The notes beneath the pieces were generated by a model, which worked only from the letters and a program-made list of their open reading frames with translations, was not told where the DNA came from and made no database searches. Positions 52,001 through 59,735 of a stretch of 64,000 bases of DNA are shown in pieces. Made by a program: the position numbers and the translations under genes. The number at the start of each line of letters is the position of its first letter. Within the stretch, counting starts at the first letter, position 1. The DNA comes from Saccharothrix obliqua (GTDB lineage: Bacteria > Actinomycetota > Actinomycetes > Mycobacteriales > Pseudonocardiaceae): NCBI RefSeq assembly GCF_019375475.1, contig NZ_JAHXGQ010000003.1, positions 310,001 to 374,000 on the forward strand, given 5' to 3'.

Positions 52001-52999
52001 ACCATCAGCAGGGTCGGCGACGCCATCCCGTCCGGGGCGGAGGTCGAGGTGGCCCACGTGCCACCGCCGATCACCAGCGCGGGCGTCGCCGTGACGGTCG
52101 ACGTGCCCTCGTCGGCCCGCCCGACCGCACCGGACGTGGCCTATGTCGTGCCCACCTTCGGTTGGCGCACCGAGACTTCCGAGCGCGGCATCACCCGGAC
52201 GCGGCAGGGGAACGGTCTGCGCGTGTTCCTGCGCCGACCCTGGTACTCGTCCGGCGACGGCGAGCAGCTCGGTGTGCTCACCGCGGACGACGGGTCCCGG
52301 GCCGCCGACCTCACCCGGTACACCACGCGGTGGGCGCAGGACCCGGCTTGGCGGTCCACCGCGGTCACCCGCCCGCCCGCGGTGACCGACTTCCCGCTGG
52401 CCGCCCACCCGAGATCGGGGCTGGCGCTCGCCGAGGGGGAGAAGGACGAGACGATCGCCGACGCCACCGTGTCGGTCGCGCCGCACGACGTGGTGTACGA
52501 CACCGAGCGGGGGCTGTGGTTCTGCGACGTCGTGCTCACCCCGCCCCAGCCCGCGCCGTACCGCCCGTTCATCCGGCTCGCGCTGGCGCGGTACCAACCG
52601 GTGTCGCTGCACGGCGTAGAGCTGTCCACCGTGGTGCAGGCGCAGTTCGCGCAGCTCGACCCGGACCGGGCGCTCACCGTCGTGGACACCGACGCCACCC
52701 GGATCGCCGTGACCGTGGTCGGTGTCGGCTACACCGAGGTCAAGGCAGGCACGGCGGCCGTGGTGACGGCGACCGTGCAGACCGCCGATCCCGCGCTGAG
52801 CGGCAACGTCCGCTGGTCCTCGGGCACGGCGCCCGTCGTGCTGGAGCGCGAGGTGTCGGGCGGTCAGACGTTCTGGCGCGGCACGCTCACCCTGCCCGCG
52901 CCCCGCGGCAGCCGCCCCCTGCGGCTCGTCGTGGAGGAGACCGAGAAACCCCGGGAAGGCGGCGAACGGCTGGTCTACGCCGACGCCGTGGAGCTTTAG
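49082..52999 (+). CDS. Giant protein of unknown function, partner of the preceding gene
   Basis: A 1305-residue protein with no clear signal peptide. GGGGAGG precedes the ATG. About residue 550, RFGRTYRFRARTADLAGNGP resembles a fibronectin-type-III-like strand pattern; other segments contain repeated short beta-like stretches (DFDFGLLGAWPDARPFRVRL, ITYVRGADYAVDYAAGTISR). The ITYVRGADY segment is reminiscent of phage or virion assembly proteins, but this is weak. Cotranscription with the Tat-signal protein is likely. No family recognised. Confidence 0.75.
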   Translation: MPATQTLVSTALPNGVRAVDGRPFLFLSAYLTPRLVGSDRLATFPDLLAWPDTPIAFDVRIGTAAPVRATPAGPGRRADLWRKLFRDNAPVTDHRGAPDITPETTYVRSYPVRGVHHFVRGQYAAIAAHNPAEHPRLDDYSEPRGRDGEGKPTYLLHTTWLSPEAKRAAVARLREVLAATHVLDGRTAEELARTADLSAQQLNFLLAEQFHDRRPEHNPGGPRDTAGDGPVTAPNPDFHLVLGALGQYPALLRLLGLVHDLRVPLPDPVPAGPVGVSVTPVWTPRADPGQVQTLPPVVTVTECVITGTTFTPAARDALVAGGLLRLDAADFDVTELDTDAAAVKLLAFAETMSRTTIGEHPDRRPAPDSPDAEPPPALQSGGLSINHTGRARRVFATVVQAQALQGGQHLFAEDITRGLRIDVRDDTTGKWHSLCLRDGVYTFAGAEVAASDEGVVTTAHTTQSDDASRTFYLHESLVRWTGYSLVAPRPGRAIDNGGGVVDGGSTAPGEHFDLRTAFRAKPGTLPKLRFGRTYRFRARTADLAGNGPTVADPPGDTGASEPVTYYRFEPVAAPTVLFRKPRTEGESAERMVLRSDVDTPPAADCQRHLAPTRISQLMAEQHGLFDVPPNPLMPGGMNKAAYDLIRERDTGSFDRGGTPDGDSYGIPFFDTDRLAVPYLPDVLSRGAAFTGLPGTGADEVVTVDFDFGLLGAWPDARPFRVRLVEGEGKPDFDALFRVLTVRVPKGRTFEVRYRSRVDAADLALLGQWAWLVRAVRSGEVTPPPGTTLDSLRDSAVLGRMWLLTPYRTLTLVHATKRPVSPPVFAKPVAVRLPGQTYARVIDQLRFDRASTGKVDLEATWTEWVDLPDRPAPVNRPGSAHAFQVVAESADPTDTLLPVDRTHEFHDTKHRKVTYTPIGTTRFAECFVERAKVRPTGVEPVKVADGIAPGTDIVRGKDITYVRGADYAVDYAAGTISRVGDAIPSGAEVEVAHVPPPITSAGVAVTVDVPSSARPTAPDVAYVVPTFGWRTETSERGITRTRQGNGLRVFLRRPWYSSGDGEQLGVLTADDGSRAADLTRYTTRWAQDPAWRSTAVTRPPAVTDFPLAAHPRSGLALAEGEKDETIADATVSVAPHDVVYDTERGLWFCDVVLTPPQPAPYRPFIRLALARYQPVSLHGVELSTVVQAQFAQLDPDRALTVVDTDATRIAVTVVGVGYTEVKAGTAAVVTATVQTADPALSGNVRWSSGTAPVVLEREVSGGQTFWRGTLTLPAPRGSRPLRLVVEETEKPREGGERLVYADAVEL

Positions 53000-53023
53000 A
53001 ACAGCACCGTCGAAGGAGAACCC

Positions 53024-54283
53024 GTGCACCGGTTGCCAACACTGCTGTGCACCGCGCTCGCGGTGCTGCTCGGCGCGTCCACCGCGTCCGCTGTGCCTGC
53101 CGAGCGCTCGGCGGCCGAGCTGAAGGCGGGCGTGGTTCACGCCCGCGCCGCCGCCCTGCCACCCGGCGGGTTCGGGAACGGCATCTTCCAGGTCCACCTG
53201 CAACAGCGCCAGGGTTTCGGCATCGGCGGCTTCACCGTGCTGACCGGGCCGGACCACCCCGCCGGGCCGGGGCTGAACGTCCTGTTCGGCGACGGCGTGC
53301 CCGGCACCAGCTTCATGACCGTGCGGAACCTGGTGCGGCGCGAGGACAACGTGCAGTCGCCGTACCTCACGCAGCCGGGAGAGGTGTCCCTCGACGACCG
53401 CTCGCCCCGGGTGGTGCGGGTCGGGCCGACGTCGTCCCGCGTCACCTGGTCCGTCTACACCACCGAGGCGTCCGCGACGGTGACCCAGGACATCGTGGTG
53501 CACGGGACGACGGTGGCCGATTCGAGCGTCGAGGTGACCACCGGCGTCGACGGCGCGACCGCCGACACCTTCCAGGTCCAGTACCTGTGGGACGTGGCCA
53601 ACGGGCGGGACGACGGCCCGGTCATCCAGCAGGTGCCCGAGGGCGGCGGCTACCGGCCGTTCGCGACTCCGGTCACCACCGAGCAGACGTTCACCGGGGC
53701 GAACAGCTTCGCCGCGGCGGACAACGACCGCGACCCGGCCGCGCCGACGTCGGCCACCGGCTTCACCGGCGCCGGGCCGTCCCGCGTCACCCCGACCCCG
53801 ACCCCGCCGGAGTCGGTGAAGTACGCCTGCTGGCCACGCGCGGTGGGCGCGCCGTTCGGCTCCTACCGCACCGATCCGACGGTCGACGTCAGCACGTCCG
53901 CTTCGGACTGCACGCGGACCGGTTCCGGGGCCGACTCCGCCCTGCTCTACCTGTTCCCGCGCATGGCGTCCGGCGCGCGGGTGACGGCGTCGCTGTTCGC
54001 CACACCCACCACCCCGTACCCGACCGCGCTGTCGGTGGCCCCGGTGCGGGTCGGCGGCAGCCCGAGCCTGGCCGCGACCCTCACCGACACCACCGCCGGC
54101 CGCCCCGTGCCGGGCCGGGCCGTGACCTTCGCCGCCGGCTCCCGGGCGTTGTGCACCGCCGTCACGGGTGCGGATGGCGTCGCGGCATGCGGAGGGGCGG
54201 CCGAGGGGTTGGCGGCGCTATTGGGCTATTCGGCGACGTACGCGGGCGGCGCGATCTGGGCCGCCACGTCCGGGCGGCGGTGA
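53024..54283 (+). CDS. Secreted protein with C-terminal Ig-like domain
   Basis: A 419-residue protein with a Sec signal peptide (LPTLLCTALAVLLGASTASA). GAAGGAGAA precedes the GTG start, 24 bp after the giant gene. The central part is unrecognised. The C-terminal 80 residues (LAATLTDTTAGRPVPGRAVT, then GADGVAACGG) fit a bacterial Ig-like (Big_1-type) domain. No enzyme motif is visible, so a structural or adhesive role is more likely (inference). Confidence 0.75.
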   Translation: MHRLPTLLCTALAVLLGASTASAVPAERSAAELKAGVVHARAAALPPGGFGNGIFQVHLQQRQGFGIGGFTVLTGPDHPAGPGLNVLFGDGVPGTSFMTVRNLVRREDNVQSPYLTQPGEVSLDDRSPRVVRVGPTSSRVTWSVYTTEASATVTQDIVVHGTTVADSSVEVTTGVDGATADTFQVQYLWDVANGRDDGPVIQQVPEGGGYRPFATPVTTEQTFTGANSFAAADNDRDPAAPTSATGFTGAGPSRVTPTPTPPESVKYACWPRAVGAPFGSYRTDPTVDVSTSASDCTRTGSGADSALLYLFPRMASGARVTASLFATPTTPYPTALSVAPVRVGGSPSLAATLTDTTAGRPVPGRAVTFAAGSRALCTAVTGADGVAACGGAAEGLAALLGYSATYAGGAIWAATSGRR

Positions 54284-54286
54284 CCG

Positions 54287-55015
54287 ATGCGCCGGACCAC
54301 CGCCTTGGCAGCCGCCCTCCTGGCGACCACGCTCACCACCCCGCCCGCCCGGGCCGCGATCGACCCGCGCGACTTCGGGATCTGGGCGGGCTACGTCGCC
54401 CGCAACGACTCCCGGCCGACGCACTTCTTCGGCTCCGTCTACGCGGAGTGGACCGTGCCGCCCGTGACGTGCAAGCACAGCAAGGACCTCTACGCGGCGT
54501 GGGTCGGACTCGGCGGCGGCACCCCGACGGACGACTGGCTGGTCCAGGGCGGCACCGTGACGGACTGCAAGACCCCTGACGGCCGTCCACGCCACTACGC
54601 GTTCTACGAAGCCGTCCGCCCCCAGGGCACCCCGTCCCCGCCCGTGAGGGTGCGCAACGCGGTCGACACGAACGACCGGATCGTCGCGAGCGTGTCCTAC
54701 GACCGCCGCACCACCTGGGTCGTCACCGTCAGCAACACCACGAAGGGTTGGCAGTTCTCGAAGACCTACGACAACCTCGAGGTGGGGCCGAGTTCGGCGG
54801 AGGCCGTGGTCGAATCGCCCGCGCACAACTACCCGGACTTCGGCAACGTCTCGTTCCAGAGCGTGGCCGTCGACGGCCTGCCGATCAGCCGGGCGAACCC
54901 GGAGAAGTGGCGCGCCTTCGACAGCAAGGACATGTTGATCGAAGCCGAACCGGGCTCCATCGCCACGACACCGGCCGGGAAGGACGGCTTCCCCGTCTTC
55001 TGGCGCCGGGAGTGA
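54287..55015 (+). CDS. Secreted G1-type glutamic peptidase
   Basis: A 242-residue secreted protein with a signal peptide ending near ARA-A. It fits peptidase family G1 (eqolisins): the strand YAEWTVPPV, AWVGLGGG, a catalytic Gln in WLVQGG (Gln87), and a catalytic Glu in SSAEAVVESP (Glu172), matching the Gln/Glu dyad of this fold. Such peptidases work at acidic pH and are best known from fungi, with bacterial members. The gene is 4 bp after the secreted Ig-like protein and may share its operon. Confidence 0.8.
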   Translation: MRRTTALAAALLATTLTTPPARAAIDPRDFGIWAGYVARNDSRPTHFFGSVYAEWTVPPVTCKHSKDLYAAWVGLGGGTPTDDWLVQGGTVTDCKTPDGRPRHYAFYEAVRPQGTPSPPVRVRNAVDTNDRIVASVSYDRRTTWVVTVSNTTKGWQFSKTYDNLEVGPSSAEAVVESPAHNYPDFGNVSFQSVAVDGLPISRANPEKWRAFDSKDMLIEAEPGSIATTPAGKDGFPVFWRRE

Positions 55016-55059
55016 TCCCCACGTCCTCCACCACAGCCTGCCCCGGCAGCCGATGGGGT

Positions 55060-55300
55060 CTCCAGGGCGCCGTGGCCGTCGAGCCGACGTTGTACCGCGC
55101 GCCGCTCGGCCACCCGTTGCTCGATGCGGTTGCCCGAGGTCACCCGGTTGTGCCGGGCGCCCATGTGCATCGCCTCACCGATGGTGCGGGCGACCGTGTA
55201 GCCCAGCCCGGTCGCGGGGTTCGCCCGACGAGGTCGATGTCGCCATACTCGGGCCGGTAGCACCGCGAGGAGCGCAGCAGCCGCGCCGGACGTGTGCGGG
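55060..55300 (-). other. Gap with a possible decayed gene fragment
   Basis: The 343-bp stretch between the peptidase gene and the oxidoreductase gene contains minus-strand segments (RPEYGDIDLVGR in one frame and NPATGLGYTVARTIGEAMHM in another) that look protein-like but need a frameshift to join. No start or family can be given. No terminator is obvious. Confidence 0.25.
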
Positions 55301-55358
55301 CAGGCGTCGCGTCACCGACCTCGTCAAGCGAACGTCCGCTCCTGCCGATGAGCGGGTG

Positions 55359-56240
55359 TCAGCCGGCGGAGCGTTGTCCGATGATCGCGGTCAACCCCTC
55401 GGCGCCGCGGCCGGCCGCGATGAGCGCCTCGATCCTCGCCGCTACCTCCGGTAGTCCACCGTCACCGAGACGTTCCCCGGCTCGTAGTTCCACGAGGTGG
55501 CGGACGACCGTCAGGTGCTCGGTGAGGTTGGCGGGACCTGCCGGGTAGGAGGCGTGCAGCATCTCCGACACGGTGGCGGGGACCGCCGCGACCACGTGGT
55601 TGAGTTGGGTGTTCGCCGTCCGGGCGAACTGCTCCACGTCGATGCCGGCCTCGCGTGCCGTGTCCAGGGCTCGAAGCAGCCCGAGTTGGGCGTCATACCA
55701 CACCCCGAAGAGGGCGAGGTTCCAGACCGCGGCCGCCTCCGGTGCTTCTCCGACCAGGCGTGGCGTGCCCAGCAGTTCCAAGACCGACCCGTATTGCTCG
55801 AAGGCGTGGCGGGAACCGCTGTACAAGATCGTCGCGGTACCGGTGCCGATCATCTCGGGCGAGGCTTGGATCCCCGCGTCGACATATCGCGCGCCCAGGC
55901 TCGCGACCCGCTCTGCGGCTTGCCGCGCCTGGTCGGCAGTGCCGGTGTGCATTCCGACGATCGTCCGCCCGGACAGGTCCGCGTCCAGGTGGGTGAGGCA
56001 CTGCTGTACCGCCGCGTAGTCCTTGAGCGTCAGCAGGACGAGCGGACTGGACAACACCGCCTCCCGGAGCGTCCGCGCCGGCAGCGCCCCCGCGGCCACC
56101 AGAGGAGCAGCACGACTCCGAGTCCGGTTGTACACCGTGACCTCGTGCCCACCGTCAAGCAGCCGACACACCACCGCACTACCGACGGCCCCCGTACCGA
56201 TGACCGCGACCCTGGCTGATGGCTTCTCGATCTCGACCAT
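55359..56240 (-). CDS. NAD(P)-dependent oxidoreductase, imine reductase-like
   Basis: A 293-residue protein with an N-terminal Rossmann fold (VAVIGTGAVGSAVVCRLLDG, G-x-G-x-x-G near residues 15-20, then the NADP-type NRTRSRA) and a C-terminal helical domain, the arrangement of the 6-phosphogluconate/beta-hydroxyacid dehydrogenase superfamily. AVWNLALFGVWYDAQLGLLR is typical of the imine-reductase branch rather than of hydroxyisobutyrate dehydrogenases, since the catalytic Lys is absent there. The gene is isolated; no partner is visible. Substrate unknown. Confidence 0.8.
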   Translation of the reverse strand: MVEIEKPSARVAVIGTGAVGSAVVCRLLDGGHEVTVYNRTRSRAAPLVAAGALPARTLREAVLSSPLVLLTLKDYAAVQQCLTHLDADLSGRTIVGMHTGTADQARQAAERVASLGARYVDAGIQASPEMIGTGTATILYSGSRHAFEQYGSVLELLGTPRLVGEAPEAAAVWNLALFGVWYDAQLGLLRALDTAREAGIDVEQFARTANTQLNHVVAAVPATVSEMLHASYPAGPANLTEHLTVVRHLVELRAGERLGDGGLPEVAARIEALIAAGRGAEGLTAIIGQRSAG

Positions 56241-56564
56241 GACACGATCTTGGAACTTCGACCATTCTGGAGGTCAAGCCGGTCACTCACCGCGACCCAC
56301 CGCCATGCCGCGAAGCGGGCGCTTGAACCCTCGTATGCCCGCGCAGGGAGAGCGAGCTTCAGGGGTGGCCGGAGCATCGTCACCCGGCAGGAGACGTGTC
56401 GGCAGCTTGGTGGTGGAGGCCCGATTCACGCTGTCGCGGCCGGATGTGTCAGGAAGCGGCGGTGGGTAGGTCGTCGTCCGCTAGACGGGACCAGGCCGTT
56501 GCGGACGGCCTGGCTGGTCGTGTCGTGAACCTTCGCTCCTGCCGGTTGCCGGAGGTTCGGTCAG

Positions 56565-57008
56565 GTGGGGTTCGCCGCGGGACGGCTCTGTGTGCTGGTG
56601 TCGGGTGCGTGGTCGAGGGCTGCTTGGACGAACGCGCGTACCTGTGTTGTTTCGTTGGTGGTTCGCCAGGTGAAGGCCCATTGCGCTTCGGCAGACGGTG
56701 CGACGTTCTTCTCGGTGCACTGGAACGTGAACGGCTTGTTTCGCATCACCGAGGCCGGCGACGGCACCGTAACCGCGACCTTCGACCCCATGCGCGTCGG
56801 CACCGACGATCCCGGTGACGTCGTCCCTGACTGGGCCGCCGAGGTGCCGTTCGAGGTGGGCAAGCTGCGCGCGACATCGCCGGCTGTCGCCGAGCAGCAG
56901 ACCGGCGTGCCGTTCGACCAGGTGTGGCCGGCAGCCAAGCTGCCGACGTACCGCATCCCCGATCCCGATGTGTTGTTGAAAGGCGTGGGGGGCTCGGGGG
57001 AGCTGTAA
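56565..57008 (+). pseudogene. Truncated DUF6461-like protein remnant
   Basis: The C-terminal part of this frame (FFSVHWNVNGLFRITEAGDG, then TVTATFDPM and a helical tail) resembles the end of DUF6461-type proteins, but the N-terminal half of that family is missing and the first 40 residues look like a shadow frame. No credible start or ribosome-binding site is present. Probably a 5'-truncated remnant. The rest of the stretch 56241-57347 holds no gene I can support. Confidence 0.4.
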
Positions 57009-57347
57009 CAGCACCTGGCAGATCTGGGCCGAACCGACAAGGTAGCTGTCGAGTCACGCGGAGTGCTCGCGGGTGTCAGGCGCGGGCGGGTTGGCCGTGT
57101 GGCTGAAAACGCAGCGGTGAGCTGACATGTACTGCGAAGTGTCGGTTGGCGAAGGACTTCCCGCGCCCGCGGATCGGGTCGGCTCGACACCGCGCCGGCA
57201 CGGTCCCGCGCACCCGCGATGTCCTCGCACCGGGAATTGTCGTACCCCGCCGCTAGCATCGCCGAGCGCGTTCGCGCGTCTTCTGGCGTGCTGCTAGTTC
57301 CGGTCTGGCGGGACGTCTCGCGCCCTACAGGTGTGAGGAGGTGGGCC

Positions 57348-57896
57348 ATGCGACCGCTGCGCATCGCCGTGATCATCGGCAGCACGCGCCGCGCCAGGGA
57401 GGGGGAGGCGATCGGGCACTGGGTGGCGGAGTTCGCCTCGCGGCGCGACGACACCGAGGTCGACCTGGTCGACCTGGTCGACTACGACTTCCCCGCCGCG
57501 TACCCGGACCGGCCGACCGAGGCGGTGCTGCGGTTCACGTCCCGCGTCGCGCGCGCGGACGGGTTCGTGGTGGTCACGCCCGAGTACAACCGCAGCTTCC
57601 CGGCGTCGCTCAAGCAGGCGATCGACTACGCCTACGACGAGTGGCACGCGAAGCCCGCCGGGTTCGTGTCCTACGGCTACCGGTCGGCGGGCATGTACGC
57701 GGTGGAGCAGCTGCGCGCGGTTTTCACCGAATTGCACGTCATGACGATGCGCGACGGCGTGGGCGTCAACCTGCTCGACGACGGGCCGCTGGACGACGAG
57801 CGCCGCCGGAGGGCGGCCACCGCGATGCTCGACCAGCTGACCTGGTGGGCCGAAGCGCTGCGCGCGGCGCGGCAGGCCCGCCCCTACGTCTCCTGA
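57348..57896 (+). CDS. NADPH-dependent FMN/quinone reductase
   Basis: A 182-residue flavodoxin-like reductase (IAVIIGSTRRAREGEAIGHW as phosphate loop; VVVTPEYNRSFPASLKQAID is the family signature). The ATG follows GAGGAGG; the frame is open further upstream, but that part is unlike the family. A DrrA-type ATPase gene begins 12 bp downstream, so the three genes may be an operon for resistance to a redox-active compound (inference). Confidence 0.9.
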   Translation: MRPLRIAVIIGSTRRAREGEAIGHWVAEFASRRDDTEVDLVDLVDYDFPAAYPDRPTEAVLRFTSRVARADGFVVVTPEYNRSFPASLKQAIDYAYDEWHAKPAGFVSYGYRSAGMYAVEQLRAVFTELHVMTMRDGVGVNLLDDGPLDDERRRRAATAMLDQLTWWAEALRAARQARPYVS

Positions 57897-57908
57897 GAGG
57901 GGAACAAC

Positions 57909-58859
57909 TTGAACGCGATCGAAACCTCCGGCCTGGTGAAGGTTTTCGGCGACACCCGCGCGGTGGACGGTGTCGACCTCACCGTGCCCGCCGGCACCGT
58001 GTACGGCCTCCTCGGCCCGAACGGCGCGGGCAAGACGACGACGGTGAAGATGCTCGCCACGCTCCTGCGCCCGGACGACGGGGAGGCACGCATCTTCGGC
58101 CACGACGTGCGCGCCGACCCGAACGCGGTGCGCCGCCTGGTCAGCCTCACCGGCCAGTACGCCTCGGTGGACGAGGACCTGACCGGCACCGAGAACCTGC
58201 TCCTGCTGGGCAGGCTGATCGGCCACCCGCGGGCACGCGCCCGGGACCGCGCCGCGCAACTGCTGTCGGCGTTCGGACTCACCGAGGCCGCGGGCAAGCA
58301 GGTCAAGCACTACTCGGGCGGCATGAGGCGGCGGCTGGACATCGCGGCCAGCATCCTCAACACCCCGAAGCTGCTGTTCCTGGACGAGCCGACCACGGGC
58401 CTCGACCCGCGCAGCCGCAACCAGGTGTGGGACATCGTCCGCGCGGTCGTCGCGCACGGCACCACCGTCCTGCTCACCACCCAGTACCTGGACGAGGCCG
58501 ACCAGCTCGCGTCCCGGATCGCGGTGATCGACCACGGCCGCGTCATCGCCGAGGGCACCAAGGGCGAGCTGAAGGCGTCCGTCGGCGTCGGCTCGGTGCA
58601 CCTGCGGCTGCGGGACGCCGACCAGCGGCCCGCGGCACGTGACCTGCTCGCCCACGTGCTGGACGCGGAGGTGTCGCTCGACGCCGACCCGGTGGCGCTC
58701 ACGGCGCGGCTGTCCGGGCGGGCCGCCGAGCAGGCCGCCGAAGCACTGGCGCGACTGTCCCGCGAGGGCATCACCGTGGACAACTTCTCCCTCGGCCAGC
58801 CCAGCCTGGACGAGGTCTTCCTGGCCCTGACCGACAAGCAGAAGGAGGCGGCGGCGTGA
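57909..58859 (+). CDS. DrrA-type ABC exporter ATP-binding protein
   Basis: A 316-residue ABC ATPase: Walker [11 protein letters not shown], signature [12 protein letters not shown], Walker [14 protein letters not shown], and the C-terminal DrrA domain ([20 protein letters not shown] with the following VFLAL). This layout is that of daunorubicin-resistance-type exporters. The start is a TTG preceded by GAGAGGGGAA. It overlaps the permease start by 4 bp. Confidence 0.92.
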   Translation: MNAIETSGLVKVFGDTRAVDGVDLTVPAGTVYGLLGPNGAGKTTTVKMLATLLRPDDGEARIFGHDVRADPNAVRRLVSLTGQYASVDEDLTGTENLLLLGRLIGHPRARARDRAAQLLSAFGLTEAAGKQVKHYSGGMRRRLDIAASILNTPKLLFLDEPTTGLDPRSRNQVWDIVRAVVAHGTTVLLTTQYLDEADQLASRIAVIDHGRVIAEGTKGELKASVGVGSVHLRLRDADQRPAARDLLAHVLDAEVSLDADPVALTARLSGRAAEQAAEALARLSREGITVDNFSLGQPSLDEVFLALTDKQKEAAA

Positions 58860-59698
58860 CCGTCACCGAGGACATCGAGGCGCTCGCCGCCCCCGACACG
58901 AACAACCTGACCGAGGTCCTGCTCGACGACGACCAGCCGACGCGCCCCAGCGCGTTGTCCGCGTCGCTGACGTTCGGGTGGCGGGCCGTGCTGAAGATCC
59001 GGCACGTGCCGGAGCAGCTGTTCGACGTCACCGCGTTCCCGATCATGATGATCCTGATGTTCACGTACCTGTTCGGCGGCGCGCTGGCCGGTTCGCCGGG
59101 GGAGTACCTCCAGTACCTGCTGCCGGGCATCACCGTCACCAGCGTCGTGATGATCACCATGTACACCGGTGTCGCGGTGAACACCGACATCGCGAAGGGC
59201 GTGTTCGACCGGTTCCGGACGCTGCCGATCTGGCGGCCGGCGCCGATGGTGGGCTACATCCTGGGCGACCTGCTGCGTTACGTGCTGGCGTCGATCGTCA
59301 TCATGGTCGTCGGCCTGGTCCTGGGCTTCCGGCCCGGCGGCGGGTTCGTCGGCGTGGTGCTCGGCGTGGCGCTGCTGGTCGCGTTCTCGTTCGCGTTCTC
59401 GTGGGTGTGGACGATGTTCGGCCTGTTGATGCGCAACGAGAAGTCCGTGATGGGTGTCAGCATGTTCGTGCTGATGCCGCTGACGTTCCTGTCCAACGTG
59501 TACGTCAACCCGGAGACCATGCCGGGCTGGTTGCAGGCGTTCGTGGACGTCAACCCGATCACGCTGCTCGTGCGGAGCGTGCGCGCGTTGATGGCGGGCG
59601 AGTTCGACGCTTCGGCCACCACGTGGACGCTGGTCTACGGCGTGGTGTTCACCGTCGTGTTCGGCACGCTGACCATGCGGCTGTACAACCGGAAGTGA
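58856..59698 (+). CDS. DrrB-type ABC exporter permease
   Basis: A 280-residue ABC-2 permease with six membrane segments ([60 protein letters not shown]). The acidic N-terminal 30 residues are cytosolic. The GTG start overlaps the ATPase stop (GTGA). Substrate unknown; drug efflux is the usual role of this pair. Confidence 0.9.
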   Translation: MTVTEDIEALAAPDTNNLTEVLLDDDQPTRPSALSASLTFGWRAVLKIRHVPEQLFDVTAFPIMMILMFTYLFGGALAGSPGEYLQYLLPGITVTSVVMITMYTGVAVNTDIAKGVFDRFRTLPIWRPAPMVGYILGDLLRYVLASIVIMVVGLVLGFRPGGGFVGVVLGVALLVAFSFAFSWVWTMFGLLMRNEKSVMGVSMFVLMPLTFLSNVYVNPETMPGWLQAFVDVNPITLLVRSVRALMAGEFDASATTWTLVYGVVFTVVFGTLTMRLYNRK

Positions 59699-59705
59699 CC
59701 GGTGC

Positions 59706-59732
59706 GGGAGGCCGCGTGCCACGCGGCCTCCC
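59706..59732. terminator. Bidirectional hairpin terminator
   Basis: An 11-bp perfect stem (GGGAGGCCGCG / CGCGGCCTCCC) with a 5-base loop fills the 37-bp gap between the convergent DrrB and AAA-regulator genes, serving both. Confidence 0.7.
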
Positions 59733-59735
59733 CGG

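Noticed and set aside
45587-53503. A 2638-residue open frame on the minus strand opposite the giant-protein genes
   Set aside because: It is an antisense shadow caused by strong third-position GC bias. Its composition (Arg, Gly, Val, His-rich) is not protein-like and the plus-strand genes have ribosome-binding sites and a signal peptide.
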